Assembly (NCBI RefSeq): GCF_003390925.1
Contig: NZ_QUBS01000088.1
Coordinates: 1-64,000 of the forward strand
Origin: Trinickia diaoshuihuensis
GTDB taxonomy: Bacteria; Pseudomonadota; Gammaproteobacteria; Burkholderiales; Burkholderiaceae
Length of the DNA stretch: 64,000 nt
Reading direction: 5' to 3'
The translations under genes and the position numbers were made by a program. Shown in pieces: positions 8,121-18,152 of this stretch. Positions within the stretch are counted from its first letter, which is position 1. Every line of letters begins with the position of its first letter. The notes beneath the pieces were generated by a model. The model was not told the origin of the DNA and did not search any database. It saw nothing but the letters and a program-made list of their open reading frames with translations.

Positions 8121-9635
8121 ATGCGTCGAGTGAAAACGATGAAAACCCACCCGTTGCCGCGAATCGCGTCGACTTGCCTAATGCGCCCGCCCATGCGGTT
8201 GCGCGGATGGCTATGGTATTGCGTAGCCGCATGGCTCGCGCTCTCATCGTGGGCATCGTGGGCGGCCGCAGCGCCATCGGCTGCCGCGGCCGGCAACAAC
8301 GAGGTCGTCGTCATTCCCGTGGCAGGCGCGATCAGCCCCGCAAGTGCCGACTTCATCACCCGCTCGCTCATCCGCGCGGCGAATGAACGGGCCCAATTGG
8401 CCGTCATCGAACTCGATACGCCCGGCGGACTCGATATTTCGATGCGGCAAATCATCAAAGCCATCTTGGCCTCGCCCGTGCCTGTCGCCGCGTTTATCGC
8501 GCCTGGCGGGGCACGCGCAGCGTCGGCCGGCACCTACATCGTCTATGCCAGCCACATCGCGGCGATGGCGCCGGGCACCAACCTGGGCGCGGCCACGCCG
8601 ATTCAACTCGGCGCCCCAGGCCTCGCGGCCCCTGAGCCGAAACGCCCGAACGAATCCGGCAAAGGCGCGGCCTCCGCGCCGGCGACCGATTCGCAATCGA
8701 CCGAGACGCGCAAGCAGATCGGCGACGCAGCCGCCTACATCCGCGGCTTGGCCCAATTGCGCGGACGCAACGCGGACTGGGCCGAGCACGCCGTCCGGGA
8801 AGCGGTCAGTTTGTCGGCAAACGAAGCACTCGATCAACACGTCGTCGATCTAATAGCCCGCGATCTGCCCGAGCTACTGGTGAAACTCGACGGCCGAATC
8901 GTCGAAACGGCAACCGGCCCGCACCGGCTCGCAACGTCCCATGCACGAGTCGTGACGTTGGAGCCCGATTGGCGCAGCCACTTCCTAGCCGTCGTCACCA
9001 ATCCGAACGTCGCGCTGATCCTTTTGACCATCGGCATGTACGGCCTCTTTTTCGAATTCGCCAACCCCGGCTTCGTCCTGCCGGGGGTAGCCGGTGCGAT
9101 TTGCCTCCTGGTCGGCCTGTTCGCGCTGCAGTTGCTGCCGATCAGCTACACCGGACTGGCGCTGATATTTCTCGGCCTAGCCTTCCTCATCGCTGAAGCA
9201 TTTCTGCCGACGTTCGGCACGCTCGGCTTCGGGGGAATCGTCGCGTTCGCCGCCGGCGCGCTGATGCTGATCGACACCGATCAACCCGGCTACGGTATCC
9301 CACTGCCGACAATCGCCGCACTCTCCGCCGCCGGCGCCGTCTTGGTCTTCTTCGCCTCGAGCTTCGCCTTCCGCGCGCGGCGGCGGCCCGTCGTCACGGG
9401 CGGCGAAGCGCTCGTCGGCAGCGTCGGCGAAATCATCGATGCCGCGCTCGTCCCGGCCGACGGCGAAGCGCAAGGCGCCAGTGTCGGCTGGGCACGCGTT
9501 CACGGCGAGCGCTGGCGCGTGCGCGCCGCCGCACCGCTCGTGGCCGGCGCCGCTGTGCGGGTGACGGGCCGGCAGGGGCTGACGCTCGACGTCGTCGCGG
9601 CCGAAGAACCACAACAGCGAGGAGTCTCGCCATGA
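8121..9635 (+). CDS. nfeD: NfeD-family ClpP-like membrane protease
   Basis: This is a 504-residue protein of the NfeD1b type. A signal or first membrane segment (ends near [11 protein letters not shown]) is followed by a ClpP-class serine protease domain. It shows the [10 protein letters not shown] strand and the [12 protein letters not shown] loop carrying the catalytic Ser; the Lys of ETRKQIGD is the likely general base. Then come four or five transmembrane helices (about 290-425). A C-terminal OB-fold NfeD domain follows ([19 protein letters not shown]...GERWRVRA...[11 protein letters not shown]). The family cleaves partner slipin/stomatin proteins. Its last four bases overlap the slipin start. 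Internal starts at 8139, 8181 or 8193 are possible; the last gives a neater signal peptide. Confidence 0.85.
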   Translation: MRRVKTMKTHPLPRIASTCLMRPPMRLRGWLWYCVAAWLALSSWASWAAAAPSAAAAGNNEVVVIPVAGAISPASADFITRSLIRAANERAQLAVIELDTPGGLDISMRQIIKAILASPVPVAAFIAPGGARAASAGTYIVYASHIAAMAPGTNLGAATPIQLGAPGLAAPEPKRPNESGKGAASAPATDSQSTETRKQIGDAAAYIRGLAQLRGRNADWAEHAVREAVSLSANEALDQHVVDLIARDLPELLVKLDGRIVETATGPHRLATSHARVVTLEPDWRSHFLAVVTNPNVALILLTIGMYGLFFEFANPGFVLPGVAGAICLLVGLFALQLLPISYTGLALIFLGLAFLIAEAFLPTFGTLGFGGIVAFAAGALMLIDTDQPGYGIPLPTIAALSAAGAVLVFFASSFAFRARRRPVVTGGEALVGSVGEIIDAALVPADGEAQGASVGWARVHGERWRVRAAAPLVAGAAVRVTGRQGLTLDVVAAEEPQQRGVSP

Positions 9636-10387
9636 TCGGTTTCACGTTCAGCTTCGGCACGATTGTGCTTCTCATCGTGATCGTCGTCGTGGCCTCGTCC
9701 ATTCGCATCTTTCGCGAATACGAGCGCGGGGTCGTCTTCTTGCTCGGCCGCTTTTGGAAAGTCAAAGGCCCGGGCCTCGTCCTGATCATGCCCGTCGTGC
9801 AACAGGTCGTGCGCATCGATCTACGCACCATCGTGTTCGACGTGCCTCCGCAGGACGTCATCACACGCGACAACGTCTCCGTCAAAGTCAGCGCCGTCGT
9901 CTACTTTCGCGTCGTCGACCCGGAAAAAGCGGTCATTCAGGTCGCCCGTTTCTTAGAGGCCACGAGCCAACTCTCGCAAACCACGCTGCGCGCCGCCCTC
10001 GGCAAGCATGAACTCGACGCCTTGCTGGCCGAGCGCGAGCAACTGAACGCGGATATTCAAAAGACGCTCGATGCCCAGACCGACGCTTGGGGTATCAAAG
10101 TATCGAACGTCGAAATCAAGCACGTCGATATCAACGAGACGATGATCCGCGCCATTGCCCGGCAAGCGGAAGCGGAACGCGAGCGGCGCGCGAAAATCAT
10201 TCATGCCGACGGCGAATTGCAAGCTTCGCAAAAGCTGCTGGAAGCGGCGCAAACGCTCGCAAAAGAGCCGCAAGCGATGCAATTGCGCTACCTCCAAACG
10301 CTGACGACGATCGCCGCAGACAAAAATTCGACGATCGTTTTCCCGCTCCCCATCGATCTCCTCAATACCCTGCTCGATCGCCGTTGA
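9632..10387 (+). CDS. Slipin (SPFH/band 7 protein), NfeD partner
   Basis: This is a 251-residue protein. One N-terminal membrane helix ([14 protein letters not shown]) is followed by an SPFH domain ([58 protein letters not shown]). A coiled-coil region rich in Ala/Glu ([17 protein letters not shown]) leads to a hydrophobic C-terminus ([15 protein letters not shown]) of the kind cut by NfeD proteases. It is translationally coupled to nfeD by an ATGA overlap. It likely organises membrane microdomains and acts as substrate and partner of the upstream protease. Confidence 0.88.
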   Translation: MIGFTFSFGTIVLLIVIVVVASSIRIFREYERGVVFLLGRFWKVKGPGLVLIMPVVQQVVRIDLRTIVFDVPPQDVITRDNVSVKVSAVVYFRVVDPEKAVIQVARFLEATSQLSQTTLRAALGKHELDALLAEREQLNADIQKTLDAQTDAWGIKVSNVEIKHVDINETMIRAIARQAEAERERRAKIIHADGELQASQKLLEAAQTLAKEPQAMQLRYLQTLTTIAADKNSTIVFPLPIDLLNTLLDRR

Positions 10388-10540
10388 GACGCCCGCGCCG
10401 CCGCCTTGGGAGATGCGGGCGGGACGCGATGCGCTAGCGTCGGCGCAGGCTCGCTATTACACTGTGCGGCTGGTCTGCGGAATTGGCCGCCCGTGCGTAG
10501 CCGAGCGGCCGCCGGCGCAATCGATAGGAGACGCTTCTCA

Positions 10541-11869
10541 ATGGAACAAGTCAAAGCCCTTCCATTTTTGGAATCGGCAAAGCGCTATTTTGGCTTCGAG
10601 GAAGCCCGCACGAATTTCCGCACGGAAATACTCGCCGGCGTCACGACGTTTCTGACGATGGCTTACATCATCTTCGTCAACCCGGCGATTCTCGGCGACG
10701 CGGGCATGCCCAAGGCCGCCGTCTTCGTCGCGACATGCCTCGTGGCCGCCATCGCGTCGCTGATCATGGGCCTGTACGCCAACTACCCCATCGCCTGCGC
10801 GCCGGGCATGGGGCTCAACGCGTACTTCGCCTACGCCGTCGTCAAGGGCATGGGCTTTTCCTGGGAAGCCGCGCTCGGCGCCGTCTTCATCTCGGGATGT
10901 TTGTTCCTGCTCGTCACGCTCATCGGCCTGCGCGAGATGATCGTTAACGGCATACCGCGTTCGATCCGCGCGGCCATTACCGGCGGCATCGGTCTATTCC
11001 TCGCGATCATTTCGCTGAAGACGGCCGGCGTGATTGCCGGCAACCCGGCCACGCTCGTCACACTCGGCGACCTGCATAAGCCCGAGGTGGTACTCGCGAC
11101 CATCGGATTCTTCACGATCGTGACCCTAGACTCGCTGCGCGTACGCGGCGCGATTTTGATCGGCATCCTGACGGTGACCGTGTTGTCGTTCTTCTTCGCC
11201 GGGAATCAATTCCATGGCGTCGTCTCGGCGCCGCCTTCCATCCTTCCGACGCTCTTTCACCTCGATGTCCGCGGCGCACTGTCCACGGGCATTTTGAACG
11301 TCATACTCGTATTTTTTCTCGTCGAGCTATTCGATGCCACCGGCACGTTGATGGGGGTGGCCAACCGCGCGGGGCTGCTCGTCGAAGGGAAGATGAACCG
11401 TCTGAACAAGGCGCTGCTCGCCGATAGCACGGCCATCGTCGCCGGCTCGCTGCTCGGCACCTCGTCCACCACGGCGTACATCGAAAGCGCATCGGGCGTT
11501 CAAGCAGGCGGACGCACGGGCATGACGGCGATCACCGTCGCGGTGCTCTTTCTGGCGTGCCTGTTCATTTCGCCGTTGGCCGGCGTCGTGCCCGGCTATG
11601 CCACGGCGCCCGCCCTGCTCTACGTCTCCTGCTTGATGCTGCGCGAATTGGCCGACTTACCGTGGGACGATGCGACCGAAGTCGTACCGGCCGTACTCAC
11701 CGCATTGATGATGCCGTTCACGTATTCGATCGCGAACGGCGTCGCGTTCGGCTTCATCGCCTACGCCGGTTTGAAGCTGTTCACCGGGCGGGCGCGCCAA
11801 GTCAAGGCGATCGTCTGGATCATCGCCGCGATCTTTCTTTTCCGCTTCTTCTATTTGGGCGCGGGCTGA
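10541..11869 (+). CDS. NCS2 (AzgA-type) purine permease
   Basis: This is a 442-residue inner-membrane permease. AGGAG lies ten bases before the ATG at 10541, favouring it over the longer frame. It opens with the AzgA-like YFGFEEARTNFRTEILAG leader. About twelve membrane helices follow, including ITGGIGLFLAIISL and the conserved LLGTSSTTAYIESASGV motif that separates AzgA/PbuG hypoxanthine-adenine transporters from other NCS2 proteins. Likely function: proton-coupled uptake of adenine, guanine or hypoxanthine. A terminator follows it. Substrate choice is by subfamily only. Confidence 0.88.
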   Translation: MEQVKALPFLESAKRYFGFEEARTNFRTEILAGVTTFLTMAYIIFVNPAILGDAGMPKAAVFVATCLVAAIASLIMGLYANYPIACAPGMGLNAYFAYAVVKGMGFSWEAALGAVFISGCLFLLVTLIGLREMIVNGIPRSIRAAITGGIGLFLAIISLKTAGVIAGNPATLVTLGDLHKPEVVLATIGFFTIVTLDSLRVRGAILIGILTVTVLSFFFAGNQFHGVVSAPPSILPTLFHLDVRGALSTGILNVILVFFLVELFDATGTLMGVANRAGLLVEGKMNRLNKALLADSTAIVAGSLLGTSSTTAYIESASGVQAGGRTGMTAITVAVLFLACLFISPLAGVVPGYATAPALLYVSCLMLRELADLPWDDATEVVPAVLTALMMPFTYSIANGVAFGFIAYAGLKLFTGRARQVKAIVWIIAAIFLFRFFYLGAG

Positions 11870-11888
11870 CAGCCGCGTCCGGGCACGG

Positions 11889-11920
11889 CGAAGCCGCCGC
11901 CATTCGTGGCGGCTTCGTCG
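11889..11920 (+). terminator. Intrinsic terminator after the purine permease
   Basis: CGAAGCCGCC (11889-11898) pairs perfectly with GGCGGCTTCG (11908-11917) over a 9-base loop and is followed by tcgttt. It sits 20 bp after the permease stop, between convergent genes. The T tract is short. Confidence 0.6.
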
Positions 11921-11964
11921 TTTGTACGACAGGGCACGCTTCGGTAACGCCCGGGTAACCGCCG

Positions 11965-12255
11965 TCAGGCGCGTGCGTTCGCCTCGTAAAACCGCACGTA
12001 TCCGCTGCGCAGCGTCACGCATTGGCCGCTCGTCTCGGCGAGCAGCCTGCGCGTCGCCGCCTCGATGCGGGTCCGATGCGCGTCGAACGCACCGACCATA
12101 TCCTCGAGTCGCGGCGATGCCGCCCCGAAATGGTCTTCGAGCGCCTCGGCCGTAATGCTGCACCAGATACGCTCGCCGTTGACGAGCGCCGGAAATGCCA
12201 CTTTAAGCTCGCGCCCCGAGTACTCGGGCGCTTCTTTGGGAAAACTGATCTGCAT
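11965..12255 (-). CDS. DUF1488-family small protein
   Basis: This is a 96-residue protein from the Met at 12255 (MQISFPKEAPEYSG). The pattern of a hydrophobic strand, then VNGERIWCSITAEALEDHFGA and a helical C-terminus matches the DUF1488 proteins common in Burkholderia. It is soluble with no signal peptide. Function is unknown. It is transcribed towards the permease. Confidence 0.7.
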   Translation of the reverse strand: MQISFPKEAPEYSGRELKVAFPALVNGERIWCSITAEALEDHFGAASPRLEDMVGAFDAHRTRIEAATRRLLAETSGQCVTLRSGYVRFYEANARA

Positions 12256-12495
12256 GGGATTCGCCTTTGCCGTGACGAAGACACGCCGATGACCGCGCCG
12301 AGTGGGAGTGCTTCCTTCTTGCTGGAAGCGCGGGCTGACCGGCCAAGACAAAACCGCCAAGACCGATTTCATCTACTTTAGGACGTTTGCGGTATCGAGC
12401 AAGTTTTCCTTGCATCGCGCCATCGGGACGGCATTTCGTCGGAGCAAATACGCTCCGATTGCGCGCATTCATTGACAGGAGTACGAATCGTTTTC

Positions 12496-12786
12496 ATGAC
12501 ACGCCATCTTCTCGTCCGCATCGAACCGCACGGCTACACATTCCCGGCGCCGGCGGCGCTCTCCGTGCTGGAAGCGGCCACGGCCGCTCGTGTAAGGTTG
12601 CCGCGGTCCTGCCGTAACGGCACCTGCCGCACGTGCGCGTGCCGGTTGATCAGCGGCGCCGTTTCCTACCGCATCGAATGGCCTGGGCTGACAAAGGAAG
12701 AAAAGGCCGAGGGCTGGATTCTGCCGTGTGTGGCCACCGCCGAAACCGACCTGGTTCTAATGGTGCCGGAAGCCGAAGGCGATTGA
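12496..12786 (+). CDS. 2Fe-2S plant-type ferredoxin
   Basis: This is a 96-residue protein started at 12496 (MTRHLLVRIEPHGYTFP). It has the ferredoxin iron-sulfur ligands C-x4-C-x2-C (SCRNGTCRTCACR, about residues 37-46) and the distal Cys in ILPCVA (about 79). A soluble one-domain electron carrier is expected. The partner is unknown. It lies tail to tail with the MbtH gene of the biosynthetic cluster. It could serve the EctD-like dioxygenase region, but those enzymes do not need ferredoxin, so I treat it as flanking housekeeping. Confidence 0.85.
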   Translation: MTRHLLVRIEPHGYTFPAPAALSVLEAATAARVRLPRSCRNGTCRTCACRLISGAVSYRIEWPGLTKEEKAEGWILPCVATAETDLVLMVPEAEGD

Positions 12787-12823
12787 CCGAAATCGGCCCC
12801 CGAGCAACCTACTCCCCTATCGG

Positions 12824-13027
12824 CTACGCGGCGCCTTCCATCTGCTTTCGCAAGCTCAGCGGGCGCATATCTGTCCATACCGAAGCGATATGCTGTAGGC
12901 ACGCCTGCTTTTCGCCACTAAAGCCGGTCGAGCGCCAACCATTCGGCAACTGGCGACCGGCGTCCCATATCGAATACTGCTCTTCCTCGTTGACGACGAC
13001 GATGTATTCCTTTTCTGTTTCTGACAT
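12824..13027 (-). CDS. MbtH-like NRPS accessory protein
   Basis: This is a 67-residue protein carrying the whole MbtH signature: NEEEQYSIWDAG, PNGWRSTGFSG, CLQHIASVWTDMRPLSLR. MbtH proteins bind A domains and support their folding and aminoacyl-adenylate formation. It is the last gene of operon B, 45 bp after NRPS3. It is the only MbtH in the window, so it could serve all three amino-acid-activating modules. Confidence 0.95.
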   Translation of the reverse strand: MSETEKEYIVVVNEEEQYSIWDAGRQLPNGWRSTGFSGEKQACLQHIASVWTDMRPLSLRKQMEGAA

Positions 13028-13072
13028 GATAAAGCTCGCCTTTTTGTGGATGGGAAGGGAAGATCGTCGCGC

Positions 13073-16000
13073 TCAAGTGCCGGGGACCGACTGAAGTTCG
13101 CGTAACGCTCGCTCCAATTCTTCGACACTCATATTACTCATCTCGGCAACCAAGTCGCCGTCCAATTCCGAGGCGCCCGCCTGCTGGGACAGCAAGTCCT
13201 CGACGACATTGGCCAGTGCCGCCGGCGTGGGATGCTCGAACAGTGCTCGAACAGGGAGGTCGATCGCGAATGCATCGCGCACCCGTGCGACTGCCCGCAT
13301 GGCGGTTAATGAATGGCCGCCAATGAGAAAGAAGCTGCTGTCGACCGATACGTCGCGCTTGTTCAAGATCTGCTCGAAAATGCTTACCAGTTCAGCTTCG
13401 ACCGGCGTACGGGGCAACACCTTCTCAGTCGAGGTACGAGCGGTCGTTTCCGGTTTCGGCAATGCGCCTCGGTCGACCTTGCCGTTCGGGAGCAGCGGCA
13501 GGCGCTCCAGCACGACGATCGCGGACGGAATCATGTATTCCGGCAACAGCGGCACGAGGTGTGCGCGGATCGTCTCGGGCTCGAACGTCGCGGGCCGAGA
13601 GCCATTCAAGACGACGTAGGCCACGAGTTCCGCCTCGCTACCGAGGTCGGCGCGGGCAAGCACCACCCCCTCTTTGACGCTAGGATGCTGCCGCAGGGCG
13701 GCCTCGATTTCGCCCAACTCGATACGAAACCCGCGTACCTTGACCTGGAAGTCGGCCCGTCCGATGAATTGCAAAATACCGCCGGCACGCCAGCGTACGA
13801 GATCACCGGTCCGATACAACCGGGCGCCGTCGTCGAACGGACTTGGCACGAACCGCTCGGCGGTCAGATCCGGACGGCCCAGATAGCCGCGCGCAAGGCT
13901 CGGCCCCGCGATATAGAGTTCACCGACCGCACCGGTAGGCAGCAGTTGCAGATCGCCGTCCAGCACGTAGACGGACATCCCCTCGAGCGGCCTGCCAAGC
14001 GGCACACCGCCCGATTGATAGTCGTCGCCCGTGCCCGCCAAATGCCACGTCGCGTCCCAGAACTCGGAGGTACCGTAGAGGTTGACCAACGTCGCACCCG
14101 GCAGCGCCTCGGCGAAATCGTTTGCCAATCCGGTGGACAAAGGCTCTCCGACCGAGGCCCAGTAGCGCAGTTTCGGCAGTTCCTGCGCGAGCCGGCCTCC
14201 GCCGAAGTCGAGCAGCGCCCGAGTCAACGACGGAACGAGGACGATCCGCGTCGCGTTCGCAGCGCGCAACTCCTTCACCATCAATTGCGGATCCTTGACG
14301 GCATCCGGGCTGATCACGGCGACCTGCTCGCCGCGGGTCAGCGGCATGAACAGTTCCCACATGAAGTCGATCGCATTGATGGTCGTCTTCTGCGCATAGA
14401 CCTCGATCACGGTGTCATCGCGTGCGGCGACATCGGCATGAAGTCGAGCAGCGATGCTCCGGTGCGTGCCGACGATACCTTTCGGGCGGCCCGTCGACCC
14501 GGAGGTGTACAGCACGTAGGCCGGGCTATCGAGCGATCCGCCCGGCGCCGGTATGCTCGAAGCCTGCCCGGCGATCTGCTCCCGCTCCTTGTCGAGCCAT
14601 ACCTTGCGTGCCGCCGGCGCGTTCACCTGCGGGGACGACTCGGCGGTGATGATGGCCTTGGGCTTTGCATCCGCCGCCATCAATTCGAGCCGCTGAACCG
14701 GATACGCCGGATCTAGCGGCAAGAACGCGCCGCCCGCCTTCATGATCGCGATCACGGCGACGATTAGCTCGATGGAGCGAGGCAGATTGAGACCGACGAT
14801 ATCCTCGGGGCCGATTCCAATGCCCCGCAGGTAGTTCGCCAACCGGTTCGACTCGGTTTCCAGCTCGCTATACGTCATGCGCCGCTCACCGTCGATCAGC
14901 GCAATGCGATCCGGCACGGCGCGCGCTTGCGTCGACAGGGACGTCTCGATCCGCATCAGTGCATCGCGCAGCGCCTGCCCGCAGCCCCACACTTGCACTT
15001 GCTGTCGGACTTCCTCGGCATCGAGCAGCGAAGCTTGCTTGACGCGCAGTGCAGGATTTGACGCCAAGCTCGAGAATGCCGAAGCCGTGTGCCGCGCGAG
15101 CAACTCGATCGTCTCCGTATCGAACAGGTCGGCTGCGAACTCGTAGTGTCCATGCAACCCGCTAGCGCTCTCCACCAAAATGAGCGAGAGGTCCACCTTC
15201 GACCCGGTGCGCCGCTGGTTCAGGCGCTTCAGCTTCAGGTCAGGCAATTGGCCGGCGGCGCGCGGCATGTTTTGCAGCACCAACATGGCCTGGAAGATGG
15301 GTTGCCGGCTCAAATCCGGTACCGGCTGTAGCACTTCCACGATTCGCTCGAAGGGTATTTCCTGATACGTATAGGCGTCGAGCGTGATATCCCGGACGCG
15401 TTGCACGAGTTCATTGAAGGTCGGGTTTCCGGAGGAATCCACGCGCAACGCCAGCGTGTTCGTAAACAGCCCGATCAGCTCTTCGAGCTTGCTTTCCGTC
15501 CGCCCCGCGATAATCGTCCCGACCACGATATCGTCTTGACCGCTCCAGCGGGCAAGCACGACGTTGAATGCGGCGAGCAGCACCATGTAAAGCGTCGCAT
15601 TCGCCGACTCGGCAATCGTCTTGAGCCCCGCGAGGACATCGGGCGCAATGCCGACCGACACGGTCGCCCCCTTGAACGACTGAGTAGCGGGCCGAGGCCG
15701 GTCCCACGGCAAGGTGAGCAGCGGCGGCGCACCGGCAAGGCTATCGCACCAATACTTCAATCCGCGCTGGTAGGAAGCTTCCCCCATGCGCTTTCGCTGC
15801 CAGATGGCGTAATCGGCATATTGCAACGGCAATTCCGGAAGTGGACTGGCGTCCCCCCGCAGAAAGGCCGAATAAAGCGTCGCGATCTCTCGCATCATGA
15901 CGGCGACAGACCATCCGTCCGTTGCAATGTGATGAACGACCGATTGCAAGACGTATTGCTCGGTCGAGATTTTGAACAACGAGAAGCGGTACAGCGGCCC

Positions 16001-16375
16001 CTTGGTCAAGTCGAACACGTGCGATGCCTCGACGTCGAGCCGATCGAGCAGGTCGCTTTCGTCGATCTCTTGCGCGACGAGCCGAACGGGCGCAGGCTCG
16101 TCCGCGACCTGCGCCGCGACACCATCCACCGATTCGATGCGCGAGCGCAATACTTCGTGGCGGCGAACGATCTCGGTCAAGGCGGCCTCGAGTACCGCGA
16201 CTTCGAGATGTCCGTTCAGTTGCACGCCGCTCACGACGTTGTACGCGCTGCCCACACCGCCGATCTGATCGATCATCCAAAGGCGGTCCTGAGAAAAGGA
16301 AAGCGGGACGCGCTGCGGCCGTATTTGCCGCCCCAGCCGCCCGGCTGCCGCCGTGTTTGGCTCATGTGAAGTCAT
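13073..16375 (-). CDS. NRPS3: C-A-T module with beta-amino-acid-type pocket
   Basis: This is a 1,100-residue single NRPS module. The start at 16375 (MTSHEPNTAAAG) has AGGA nine bases upstream. The C domain (about 20-450) has an intact HHIATDGW motif near 147. The A domain (about 460-960) has YTSGSTGRPKG near 621, and the T domain has GGHSL near 1018. No thioesterase or reductase domain follows, only a tail of about 80 residues ending in a short helical MSVEELERALREL. The A-domain pocket read by alignment to GrsA is I-D-W-V-A-V-L-D-A-K. The Asp is at position 236 rather than 235, as in beta-alanine-type codes (VDWVISLADK). The A5 motif is LYGTSE instead of YGPTE. It probably adds the last residue, a beta-amino acid such as beta-alanine. 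Gap to the dioxygenase is 25 bp. Confidence 0.93.
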   Translation of the reverse strand: MTSHEPNTAAAGRLGRQIRPQRVPLSFSQDRLWMIDQIGGVGSAYNVVSGVQLNGHLEVAVLEAALTEIVRRHEVLRSRIESVDGVAAQVADEPAPVRLVAQEIDESDLLDRLDVEASHVFDLTKGPLYRFSLFKISTEQYVLQSVVHHIATDGWSVAVMMREIATLYSAFLRGDASPLPELPLQYADYAIWQRKRMGEASYQRGLKYWCDSLAGAPPLLTLPWDRPRPATQSFKGATVSVGIAPDVLAGLKTIAESANATLYMVLLAAFNVVLARWSGQDDIVVGTIIAGRTESKLEELIGLFTNTLALRVDSSGNPTFNELVQRVRDITLDAYTYQEIPFERIVEVLQPVPDLSRQPIFQAMLVLQNMPRAAGQLPDLKLKRLNQRRTGSKVDLSLILVESASGLHGHYEFAADLFDTETIELLARHTASAFSSLASNPALRVKQASLLDAEEVRQQVQVWGCGQALRDALMRIETSLSTQARAVPDRIALIDGERRMTYSELETESNRLANYLRGIGIGPEDIVGLNLPRSIELIVAVIAIMKAGGAFLPLDPAYPVQRLELMAADAKPKAIITAESSPQVNAPAARKVWLDKEREQIAGQASSIPAPGGSLDSPAYVLYTSGSTGRPKGIVGTHRSIAARLHADVAARDDTVIEVYAQKTTINAIDFMWELFMPLTRGEQVAVISPDAVKDPQLMVKELRAANATRIVLVPSLTRALLDFGGGRLAQELPKLRYWASVGEPLSTGLANDFAEALPGATLVNLYGTSEFWDATWHLAGTGDDYQSGGVPLGRPLEGMSVYVLDGDLQLLPTGAVGELYIAGPSLARGYLGRPDLTAERFVPSPFDDGARLYRTGDLVRWRAGGILQFIGRADFQVKVRGFRIELGEIEAALRQHPSVKEGVVLARADLGSEAELVAYVVLNGSRPATFEPETIRAHLVPLLPEYMIPSAIVVLERLPLLPNGKVDRGALPKPETTARTSTEKVLPRTPVEAELVSIFEQILNKRDVSVDSSFFLIGGHSLTAMRAVARVRDAFAIDLPVRALFEHPTPAALANVVEDLLSQQAGASELDGDLVAEMSNMSVEELERALRELQSVPGT

Positions 16376-16400
16376 ATGAAGTTGTCCTATTTCGAGCGGG

Positions 16401-17237
16401 TTACCGAATCGGCTCGAACGTTCGGGAGCTGATGTAGTTCGGGCGAGGCTGTCCGCCGCTGTGCGGCACGCCAATCTTGTTGTCCATGCTGTTCAAGATG
16501 AGCAGCAGTACCCGTCGCTCGTCGAGGCCGAAATTCGGGCCGCTAGCGTGAACGAGGTTGCCGTCCATGATGAAGATGTCACCCGGGTTTCCCCAAATGG
16601 TTTCGATCGTGCGGTGTTGGGATAGGCGCTGCAGCGTGTCGAAATCGACGAGGCCGTTGGCTCTCGCGTCGCTCTGGAAGTCGTGCCGCACGGCCTCCTT
16701 ATGGTCGTCTACGCTGCGATACCACTCCGGGTGCGTAATGTAGTGGTGCGAACCCGGCACCACGCAAAGCGGACCCGTTTCGGTACGCGATGGATCGAGA
16801 AAGATGAAGATCGAGATCGCGCGCGGCTCACGCATGCCGTCTTCCCAGTACCAGAACGTGAAATCGGAATGCCAGAAAAATTCGCCGCCGCCCGGGCGTT
16901 TATAGTTGACGTGGCATTGATGCACGTAGACGCCGTTGCCGAGAATCTGTTCCGCGATGTCGAGCAGCAGGTCGTTTTTGACGACCTGCTGCGAGATCGT
17001 CGGATTCAAATTATGAGCGTCGAACACCGAACGGACGGCCTTGCTATTGCGCTCACGAATGATCGACAAGTGCTCTCCCTCCTTCATGTTGTCGACCTCG
17101 GCACGCAATTGCTCGATCAGCGTGGGGCTTAGCACGTTCTTAAGAAGCAAATAGCCGTTTTCAGTGTAGGAGCGCATTTGCTCGTCGCTAAGGGGACCAA
17201 CGCCATGCCAGACTACGGGTGAGCCTCGATGCTTCAT
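16401..17237 (-). CDS. EctD-like Fe(II)/2-oxoglutarate dioxygenase
   Basis: This is a 278-residue protein of the PhyH superfamily. GGAGA lies eight bases before the ATG. The iron site is intact: HSDF (H-x-D, about residue 122) and the distal His in VHASGPN (about 230), with the 2-oxoglutarate-binding Arg likely in DERRVLL. The stretch HQCHVNYKRPGGGEFFWHSDF...EDGM closely follows ectoine hydroxylase. Because H-x-D is kept (not H-x-A/G), hydroxylation rather than halogenation is expected. It sits between a thioesterase and NRPS3, so the likely substrate is a free or carrier-bound amino acid of the product. Actual ectoine hydroxylation is unlikely, as no ect genes are near. Confidence 0.85.
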   Translation of the reverse strand: MKHRGSPVVWHGVGPLSDEQMRSYTENGYLLLKNVLSPTLIEQLRAEVDNMKEGEHLSIIRERNSKAVRSVFDAHNLNPTISQQVVKNDLLLDIAEQILGNGVYVHQCHVNYKRPGGGEFFWHSDFTFWYWEDGMREPRAISIFIFLDPSRTETGPLCVVPGSHHYITHPEWYRSVDDHKEAVRHDFQSDARANGLVDFDTLQRLSQHRTIETIWGNPGDIFIMDGNLVHASGPNFGLDERRVLLLILNSMDNKIGVPHSGGQPRPNYISSRTFEPIR

Positions 17238-17377
17238 TTCGACGATCTCCGAACAAGTAACGAGCCCGGCCCGACCCTCGGCCAGCGCAGGCTGTCGCGT
17301 GGTAACCAGGGATAGCCGGCAGTTCGTCCGCTTGCGCTTTCGCGCCCGCTACCCCGCTTCTTACTGCTTCATTGAAC

Positions 17378-18103
17378 TCAGCAAAGCACGTCGTGCGCAG
17401 AGCCGTCTGGTTGCACATCGCGGCGAAGCGAACTTAAAAACAGGTCCACTGACGTATCGAGATAGAAATGGCCACCTGCAAAACGCCGAATATCGAAACT
17501 CGCGCGGGTATGCGCGGCCCACCCTTCTAACTCATCGGGAGTCAAGTCGTCGTCGTCGCCGGCGTAGACAGTCACTCCGATCGGCAACGGCGTCGAGGCG
17601 TCAGGCTTGTAATGCCGGCATGCAGCGAAGTCGGCACGAGCGATCGGGACGAGTAGCTCGCACATCTGGGCGTCGTTCAGCACTTCGGGCGGCATACCGC
17701 CGAGCGCACGCAAGTAATCGATCAATTCGTCGTCAGGCAACGTGTCGGGCGCGATGCGCGTGCGCGGCAGATGAGGCGCGGCACGCCCCGAAACGATCAG
17801 ATGCCGCGGCAGGGGCTGGTCGCGCGCCTGCAACTGACGGCATGTCTCGTACGCGACGAGACTGCCCATGCTATGCCCGAAAAAGACTGTCGAGCGGCTA
17901 TCGAGCGGCGCCTGCGACTCTATCCAGTCCTTGGCGATGGCCTCGATCGATGTGGCCAGCGGTTCGCAAAACCGGTGACCATGGCCGGGGTAGCGCACGG
18001 CCTCGAACCGCAACGCGCCGTCCACGTAGCTTTGCCACGCCGAAGTGCTCGGCGCCGCCGCACCCGCATGCGGGAAGCAGTAGATCAGGGTCTGGGCATT
18101 CAT
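17378..18103 (-). CDS. Type II thioesterase (operon B)
   Basis: This is a 241-residue alpha/beta hydrolase with the type II thioesterase frame: IYCFPHAGAA near the N-terminus, nucleophile elbow GHSMGS, YAGDDDD carrying the acid, and GGHFYLD with the catalytic His. Such enzymes free stalled or mis-primed carrier proteins. Since none of the three NRPSs ends in a thioesterase domain, this or its paralogue at 42741 might also release the product. It lies 49 bp after NRPS2. Confidence 0.92.
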   Translation of the reverse strand: MNAQTLIYCFPHAGAAAPSTSAWQSYVDGALRFEAVRYPGHGHRFCEPLATSIEAIAKDWIESQAPLDSRSTVFFGHSMGSLVAYETCRQLQARDQPLPRHLIVSGRAAPHLPRTRIAPDTLPDDELIDYLRALGGMPPEVLNDAQMCELLVPIARADFAACRHYKPDASTPLPIGVTVYAGDDDDLTPDELEGWAAHTRASFDIRRFAGGHFYLDTSVDLFLSSLRRDVQPDGSAHDVLC

Positions 18104-18152
18104 CGTAATCGTTGGGGATCTGTGCCGGGATGACGCTGTCGTGGCCGCTCGC

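Noticed and set aside
16401..17237. Dioxygenase as a SyrB2-like halogenase.
   Set aside because: The iron site keeps H-x-D (HSDF); halogenases replace the Asp with Ala or Gly.
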